From an uncultured Porphyromonadaceae bacterium (GTDB lineage Bacteria > Bacteroidota > Bacteroidia > Bacteroidales > Muribaculaceae), in the NCBI GenBank assembly GCA_902489275.1, contig CABTZK010000040.1:1-9264 (forward strand): a stretch of 9,264 nt of DNA. Direction: 5' to 3'. The notes below the pieces were generated by a model that saw nothing but the letters and a program-made list of their open reading frames with translations, was not told the DNA's origin and did no database searches. Shown piece by piece: positions 6,343-9,264 of this stretch. How positions within the stretch are numbered: position 1 is the stretch's first letter; the number at the start of each line of letters is the position of its first letter. The translations under genes were made by a program, and so were the position numbers.

Positions 6343-8472
6343 CTACATGAACTTGACGAGGTTGTTCTTGATTTTCTCCGAGTTCAGCAAGACTGCCGAG
6401 AAGCGGCTCACACCCATCTGCGGATTCTCGTAGATGCCATACTGCATCATCCAGCGGTTATCGAGCTCCTCTTTTTTGAGTTTCATCTTGCTCACGTCTT
6501 TCTTGATCACCTTGAAAGCGTAGACGGCGCTGTTGCCCGTCCAGAAGTATACCTGGCCAATCTTGCTGCCAGCCACGCGGCCGATGAAGCCGCCATCGCC
6601 CTCGCTGCCCTCGCCACTGAGTGGCATGGTGTTGACTTTCATCATCTGGTCACTTCCAAAGATGACTTGGGTCGTGTCGGCCTTCGTGCCGAATTTCAGC
6701 GCATAACCCGAAACGTCCTTGGCCTGATTCTTGTATTGCTTGGTGAGCGCGTCGGCAATTTTTCGCATACGCGCCTTGTTGGCACAGAACTTCTGCACCT
6801 CGGGGGCGCTCAGAGGCATGTACTCGTCCTTGTAGAGATTGTCGAGCGCGACAGCGATGAGCACATCGTGGTTGTCGCTGAAGATGGCTGAAACCTCACC
6901 TGGCTTGCCCTCGGTCAATGCCCACTTAATCGCCTTGCGCGAGTTTTCAATGCCTCGACCTGTGGCAGGGTCTTGCAGCTGCGGTGTGCTGCTGCTCACG
7001 ACAGCCTCTCGTGGGGTGAAACCTGCCTTGACTGCGTTTTTAGCAAATGCGGCAGCGGTCTTGTTCCTGTTAAGGAAATTTTGCAGCTTATCCTGGTCTC
7101 CGTTGCTGGTGGCTGTGCTTGCCTCGATGGTGTAGTTCGAAGTGCCAATGGTGTAGAAAGTCTTCTTCACCTTGCTGTTCACTTTCATGAACACCGCGCC
7201 GGCTTTGGGGTCGGTGGTCACCACGAAATATTTGCCCACGGCAGTGTTTTCGATGAGGTTTTTGACACTATCACCCAAATTCAGTTGCGGGTTTTGGAGT
7301 TGAAGGGCTTGCTCGGGCTGAACCTCAACTCCTTTCATCTTGCTCACGTCCTGGCCTGCGTTGAGTGCGGCAAACACCTTGTCTTGCTGCTTCTTGTCGC
7401 CTTGAGCGGCAACAATGACGACCTTGGCCGTGTCGGTGAGTTGGGCAATGGCCGAGATTTTGAAGAACGCGTAGTCATTACCGCTGTTGTACTTGTGCCA
7501 CGAGCCTACTTTGCCGCCACTGACAAAGGCTGCAAAAGCGCTGTCGCCCATTTGCGTGCCGATTTGCTTGGCTTGATCAGCGGTGATCTTGTTCGTCTGC
7601 ACATTGCTGAACTCGCTCACGGTTCTGATGGAGTCAAGGCCTTGAGGCCCTTGGATGAGCGCCTCTGCTTTTGCCACAGCCTTGTGCCCGGCATCGAGAT
7701 CCTTGGCACTTGGGACGATATTGTAGGCAATGTAGTGGATGCGCGCTTGTGGGTCGTTGAGCTTCCACAATTGCTTGTACTCGTCATAGACGGCCTGGAT
7801 TTCGCTCTTGGAAGGCTCGTACTTCTTGTCGGCTGCCAAGTCAGCAAAATCTTTCTTGGCAAACTCCACGGTATAGGTGTCTCCATTTTCCTCCTCCATG
7901 GCTAAGCGGTCGAGGTCGTTAGGCTGAATGGCGTTAGACACGAGATAGTAAAGTTTATATTGGCGCAGGCTGTTGTAGGCCTGGTGCTTCATTTCGTTCC
8001 ATTGCGCGCTCACGAGGGCAAACCTTTGGGGGTCGGCCTGGATGAGTTTGTCGAGCTGGGCCGGTGACTGAATGTTTTGCTGCAATTGCTGTGCGAGATA
8101 CTGCGTCATCTGCATGGCTTGCTGGTTTTGGTTGAGCAGCATGGTCATTTCCTCGCCACTCACGTCGATTCCATTCTCCTTGTACTCCTGGTCGAGAATG
8201 GTCTCGATTTCCATCTGGGCAAGCAGTTGTTGCTGTTGAATGGCCGCGTCTTGCTTGTTGGGGTTTTTCTCGTTTTGTTGACTCATCTCCTCATAGCGCT
8301 TGTTGAATGCTTCCACGCCGACCGACTGGCTGCCCACTCGGGCGGCCACCGTGTCGTTAAACAACGAGCCCGACGCCCGCACGGCTTCCTCGCCAATGAA
8401 AGCAAGAAGTGCAGCGCCAATGAAAACGGTTAAAAAAACCGTTCTTTTTCTGATTTTCTCTAATGTTGCCAT
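6343..8472 (-). CDS. SurA/PpiD-like periplasmic folding factor (peptidylprolyl isomerase family)
   Basis: This 709-residue protein is probably anchored in the inner membrane and chaperones proteins bound for the periplasm and outer membrane. The N-terminus MATLEKIRKR with a hydrophobic segment at 11-27 is the signal anchor typical of Bacteroidota SurA N-terminal-domain proteins. Residues about 40-200 form the SurA-like helical chaperone region, which is Gln-rich between 65 and 135. Two parvulin-like regions follow: about 243-345 (starting ARIHYIAYNI) and about 475-545 (RKAIKWALTEGKPGEVSAIF, 512-531). The canonical GGxLG stretch of active parvulins is not evident, so isomerase activity is doubtful. 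The start at 8472 is chosen because a longer frame to 8562 would contain the promoter. It is a single-gene unit. Confidence 0.85.
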   Translation of the reverse strand: MATLEKIRKRTVFLTVFIGAALLAFIGEEAVRASGSLFNDTVAARVGSQSVGVEAFNKRYEEMSQQNEKNPNKQDAAIQQQQLLAQMEIETILDQEYKENGIDVSGEEMTMLLNQNQQAMQMTQYLAQQLQQNIQSPAQLDKLIQADPQRFALVSAQWNEMKHQAYNSLRQYKLYYLVSNAIQPNDLDRLAMEEENGDTYTVEFAKKDFADLAADKKYEPSKSEIQAVYDEYKQLWKLNDPQARIHYIAYNIVPSAKDLDAGHKAVAKAEALIQGPQGLDSIRTVSEFSNVQTNKITADQAKQIGTQMGDSAFAAFVSGGKVGSWHKYNSGNDYAFFKISAIAQLTDTAKVVIVAAQGDKKQQDKVFAALNAGQDVSKMKGVEVQPEQALQLQNPQLNLGDSVKNLIENTAVGKYFVVTTDPKAGAVFMKVNSKVKKTFYTIGTSNYTIEASTATSNGDQDKLQNFLNRNKTAAAFAKNAVKAGFTPREAVVSSSTPQLQDPATGRGIENSRKAIKWALTEGKPGEVSAIFSDNHDVLIAVALDNLYKDEYMPLSAPEVQKFCANKARMRKIADALTKQYKNQAKDVSGYALKFGTKADTTQVIFGSDQMMKVNTMPLSGEGSEGDGGFIGRVAGSKIGQVYFWTGNSAVYAFKVIKKDVSKMKLKKEELDNRWMMQYGIYENPQMGVSRFSAVLLNSEKIKNNLVKFM

Positions 8473-8531
8473 TCTTTCAATTATTTTTGTTTTTTTATTT
8501 TCTTCAAAGCAATTTTCGCTAAATAAACACG

Positions 8532-8563
8532 CAAAGATAGTTATTTTAGAATGAACCACCAAA
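8532..8563 (-). promoter_or_regulatory. Promoter of the SurA/PpiD-like gene
   Basis: On the minus strand TTTG (8563 to 8560) and TATCTTTG (8539 to 8532) are separated by exactly 20 bases. This is a perfect Bacteroidota TTTG-N(19-21)-TAnnTTTG promoter. Transcription would begin near 8525, giving a leader of about 50 bases before the ATG at 8472. Confidence 0.85.
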
Positions 8564-8631
8564 TTGTGAGAAAGTTATTTTAATCTTGCGTCAAAGAGAC
8601 GAAAATTGGTAGCGTTTGTAGCGTCCGCACG

Positions 8632-8653
8632 TAAAAAAGCCCGGGCGGGGCTT
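8632..8653 (-). terminator. Orphan intrinsic terminator, minus strand
   Basis: On the minus strand AAGCCC (8653 to 8648), a 5-base loop and GGGCTT (8642 to 8637) form a GC-rich stem that runs into a T-run of six (8638 to 8633). It would end leftward transcripts arriving from the right, just upstream of the SurA/PpiD-like promoter. No minus-strand gene remains to its right in this window; the IS982 copy occupies that place. Confidence 0.6.
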
Positions 8654-8731
8654 GGCTGCCGGTGACTGGGGTCGTGGAATAGAAAACGCAAAAAAGTAAA
8701 TAAAAAACGAGGTAGTCTCATAAATGTTTTG

Positions 8732-8739
8732 TATCTTTA
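8732..8739 (+). promoter_or_regulatory. Possible transposase promoter (-7 box)
   Basis: TATCTTTA is one base off the TAnnTTTG consensus and lies 15 bases before the ATG at 8754. It sits inside a 6-base inverted repeat, CATAAA (8719-8724) with TTTATG (8736-8741). If real, it rules out the ATG at 8724 as the transposase start. Confidence 0.35.
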
Positions 8740-8753
8740 TGCTTAATAATCAA

Positions 8754-9213
8754 ATGGTTACAAATATGCTTATGCAGACTGCCGATTACAAGTTTACTGA
8801 ATTACTCTGTGTTATAGATGATTTTTGCAAGCATCTTGAAGCTGAGAATGGCGGGAAACTGCTTTTGGGTGACGATACCACGAGGCGTAAAAGGCGCAAG
8901 GCGTCTTTGTCCGACAGCGAAATAATGACTATTTTATTGTATTTCCATTTCGGGACATTTCGCAATTTCAAGCACTATTGCCTGTTTCTCATCAAGGGGA
9001 CTTTTAAGTCGCATTTCCCTAACGCTTTCTCTTACAACCGTTTTATTGAACTTGAAAGCAGGGTGTTTTTCCCTCTTATGTTCTTTCTTAATCTGCGTGC
9101 GTTAGGAAGATGTGCAGGTATTACATTTGTTGACTCAACAATGATTCCTGTATGCCATAATCTTAGACTCTATGCCAGCAAGGGGCTCAAAAAAATTTCC
9201 ACAAAAGGGGGGG
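8754..9213 (+). CDS. IS982-family transposase, 5' part only
   Basis: The reading frame encodes the N-terminal half of an IS982-type DDE transposase, which cuts and joins the element's own ends. Family features visible are the helical start (TELLCVIDDFCKHLE), the basic RRKRRKASLSDSEIMTIL segment, FKHYCLFLIKGTFKSHFP and SYNRFIELESRV, and the FVDST segment that I take to hold the first catalytic aspartate. The frame is intact up to about LKKISTKG, then runs into G-rich sequence unlike any transposase. The C-terminal half and its acidic residues are missing at the window edge. Starts at 8754, 8766 or 8772 are possible; 8724 precedes the likely promoter. Base composition is much more AT-rich than the neighbouring genes, consistent with a mobile element. 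Terminal inverted repeats could not be defined. Confidence 0.85.
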
Positions 9214-9264
9214 GGGCCCAGGGGCGGGGGGCCCGGGTGTAAATTTAACCCACCAGTGGGGGAA
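9206..9264. other. Low-complexity G/C-rich tail, probable contig-end artefact
   Basis: Runs of 10, 6 and 5 G with GGGCCC blocks begin exactly where the transposase frame loses similarity. Neither the related left copy nor the expected family sequence looks like this. Erroneous bases at the end of an assembled contig are the simplest explanation. Confidence 0.65.

Noticed and set aside
6973..7905. A 310-residue plus-strand open frame opposite the SurA/PpiD-like gene
   Set aside because: It is an antisense shadow; the minus-strand gene has a recognisable family, promoter and terminator.
8610..8627. Short tandem similarity TAGCGTTTG / TAGCGTCCG
   Set aside because: Only two 9-base units with mismatches, no further copies and no spacers. 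Not a CRISPR or a meaningful repeat array.
193..9213. Composite transposon bounded by the two IS982 copies
   Set aside because: The left copy is broken at both ends, no terminal repeats or target duplications were found, and the cargo is core housekeeping genes.

Overview
The window looks like a chromosomal segment of a Bacteroidota bacterium, probably order Bacteroidales (Prevotella or Muribaculaceae-like; the family is a guess). The protein sequences of TrmD, RuvB, the flippase and the SurA/PpiD-like protein have the form I associate with Bacteroidales. The genes are also preceded by Bacteroidota-type promoters (TAnnTTTG, in the best case with TTTG 20 bases upstream) rather than by Shine-Dalgarno sites. 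Coding DNA is moderately GC-rich; the transposase pieces and intergenic DNA are AT-rich.

Layout. Bases 1-692 hold no intact gene. They contain a long imperfect palindrome (51-172), a frameshifted and truncated IS982-type transposase remnant (about 193-480), and the trmD promoter. Then come trmD (+), a two-gene ABC transporter operon (ATPase then FtsX-type permease, -) that converges on trmD, ruvB (+) divergent from the ABC operon, and a polysaccharide flippase (+) 21 bases behind ruvB. A 284-base convergent gap follows, carrying a very long hairpin that I read as the terminator of the next gene. That gene is a large SurA/PpiD-like periplasmic folding factor (-) with a textbook promoter. The last ~600 bases hold an orphan minus-strand terminator and the 5' part of a second IS982-type transposase. 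The sequence ends in G/C-rich, low-complexity bases that look like a contig-end artefact.

Functions. The core is housekeeping: tRNA m1G37 methylation (TrmD), Holliday-junction migration (RuvB), envelope glycan lipid flipping, outer-membrane/periplasmic protein folding, and an ABC exporter or lipoprotein-type transporter of unknown substrate. The two IS fragments lie in direct orientation about 8.7 kb apart and are about 95% identical over ~260 bases, so the contig probably ends in a multicopy IS. I do not see a convincing undescribed multi-gene system. The points most worth checking are the two long structured palindromes (both with G-U pairing biased to one strand) and the ABC ATPase, which lacks the usual switch histidine.
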